From Bacteroidota bacterium (lineage in GTDB: Bacteria; Bacteroidota; Bacteroidia; Flavobacteriales; Flavobacteriaceae): a DNA stretch of 6,600 nt. Shown piece after piece: positions 6,293 to 6,600 of this stretch (its first letter is position 1; every line of letters begins with the position of its first letter). The stretch is from positions 1-6,600 of the forward strand of contig JAACDY010000045.1 in the NCBI GenBank assembly GCA_009936675.1, in the 5' to 3' direction. The notes under the pieces were generated by a model. It was not told where the DNA came from. It saw only the letters and a program-made list of their open reading frames with translations, and did no database searches. A program made the position numbers and the translations under genes.

Positions 6293-6600
6293 TTAATTGA
6301 TGTTCCATATTTTTAAATTTTGATATCTGAAATGTGACCATTGCATTTGTCGAAAGGCGAATTTACCCTCTTCATACACTGGGCCATGTTTTCTCCCGTC
6401 GTCCATCCAATTGATAATCTCTCTTCCGTCAATGGCCATAGTGATGTGGTTTTCTTTTTTGACCAGTTGAAGCTTGTGAAGGGAGGTGGAATTAGCAGCT
6501 ATGCCTCTTTCCCCGTATTGGACGGTGACAAATCCCTTATTCTTTCTCAAGTGAGCAAAGGGTCGGTTGGGTTTTTTGGGATTGTTGGTATAAAAAGAAA
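6293..6600 (-). CDS. DUF1961 (YesU-like) family protein, C-terminal part, cut by window edge
   Basis: This reading frame is open from the right edge of the window to a TAA stop at 6295-6293, so about 101 C-terminal residues are visible and the start is outside. The visible part contains a predicted beta-strand pattern, a W-x-D-D-G-x-x-x-G-P-V turn, and a terminal FRQM element followed by a Y-x-N-x-K-I-W strand. From memory this matches the end of DUF1961 proteins, the family of Bacillus subtilis YesU, which has a concanavalin-like jelly-roll fold and no proven activity. A TTG codon at 6550-6548 is internal and not a believable start, because family-like sequence (a Y-T-N-N-P-K-K-P stretch) continues upstream of it. 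The stop lies 5 nt before the next gene, which indicates cotranscription. In this setting a role in binding or processing glycan fragments is plausible, but that is inference. An alternative is another family with the same fold, such as a glycoside-hydrolase-16-like or LamG domain. Confidence 0.72.
   Translation of the reverse strand, partial: SFYTNNPKKPNRPFAHLRKNKGFVTVQYGERGIAANSTSLHKLQLVKKENHITMAIDGREIINWMDDGRKHGPVYEEGKFAFRQMQWSHFRYQNLKIWNIN

Noticed and set aside
6287..6341. Upstream starts for the first sulfatase at 6341 or 6308
   Set aside because: They would add a polar N-terminal extension ahead of the signal peptide and overlap the preceding gene. The ATG at 6287 starts directly with a standard signal peptide, 5 nt after the preceding stop.

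Overview
The window is a single run of genes, all on the minus strand, read here from high to low coordinates. The organism is most likely a Bacteroidota (marine or aquatic Flavobacteriia/Cytophagia-like). The reasons are AT-leaning DNA, starts without a recognisable Shine-Dalgarno sequence, lipoprotein signal peptides ending in GC-QSS or SC-QSA, and a dense cluster of sulfatases with a heparinase-type lyase. No species can be named from the sequence.

Layout in transcription order: (1) 6600-6293, the C-terminal part of a DUF1961 (YesU-like, jelly-roll) protein running in from the right edge; (2) 6287-4923, a secreted type I sulfatase; (3) 4926-2335, a lipoprotein of the DUF4962 / heparinase II/III polysaccharide-lyase type, interrupted by an in-frame TAA at 2682-2680 that separates the last 114 codons; (4) 2338-881, a lipoprotein sulfatase of the iduronate-2-sulfatase-like type; (5) 884 to the left edge, the N-terminal 294 residues of a secreted PhoD-type metallophosphatase. 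Coding density is essentially complete. The only gap between genes is 5 nt (6288-6292), and the in-frame stop leaves 2335-2679 as a probable untranslated gene remnant. No promoter, terminator, RNA gene, mobile element or CRISPR was found, so the operon begins and ends outside the window.

Three successive junctions (2/3, 3/4, 4/5) are ATGA stop/start overlaps, so the genes were probably translated as a coupled unit. The gene set looks like part of a polysaccharide utilisation locus for a sulfated, uronic-acid-containing glycan. The sulfatases would remove sulfate esters, the lyase would cleave uronic-acid linkages by beta-elimination, and the PhoD-like enzyme may act on a phosphoester or a related ester. 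No SusC/SusD, regulator or sulfatase-maturating enzyme lies in the window, and the substrate cannot be fixed from sequence alone. The most notable anomaly is the single stop codon inside an otherwise intact lyase gene.
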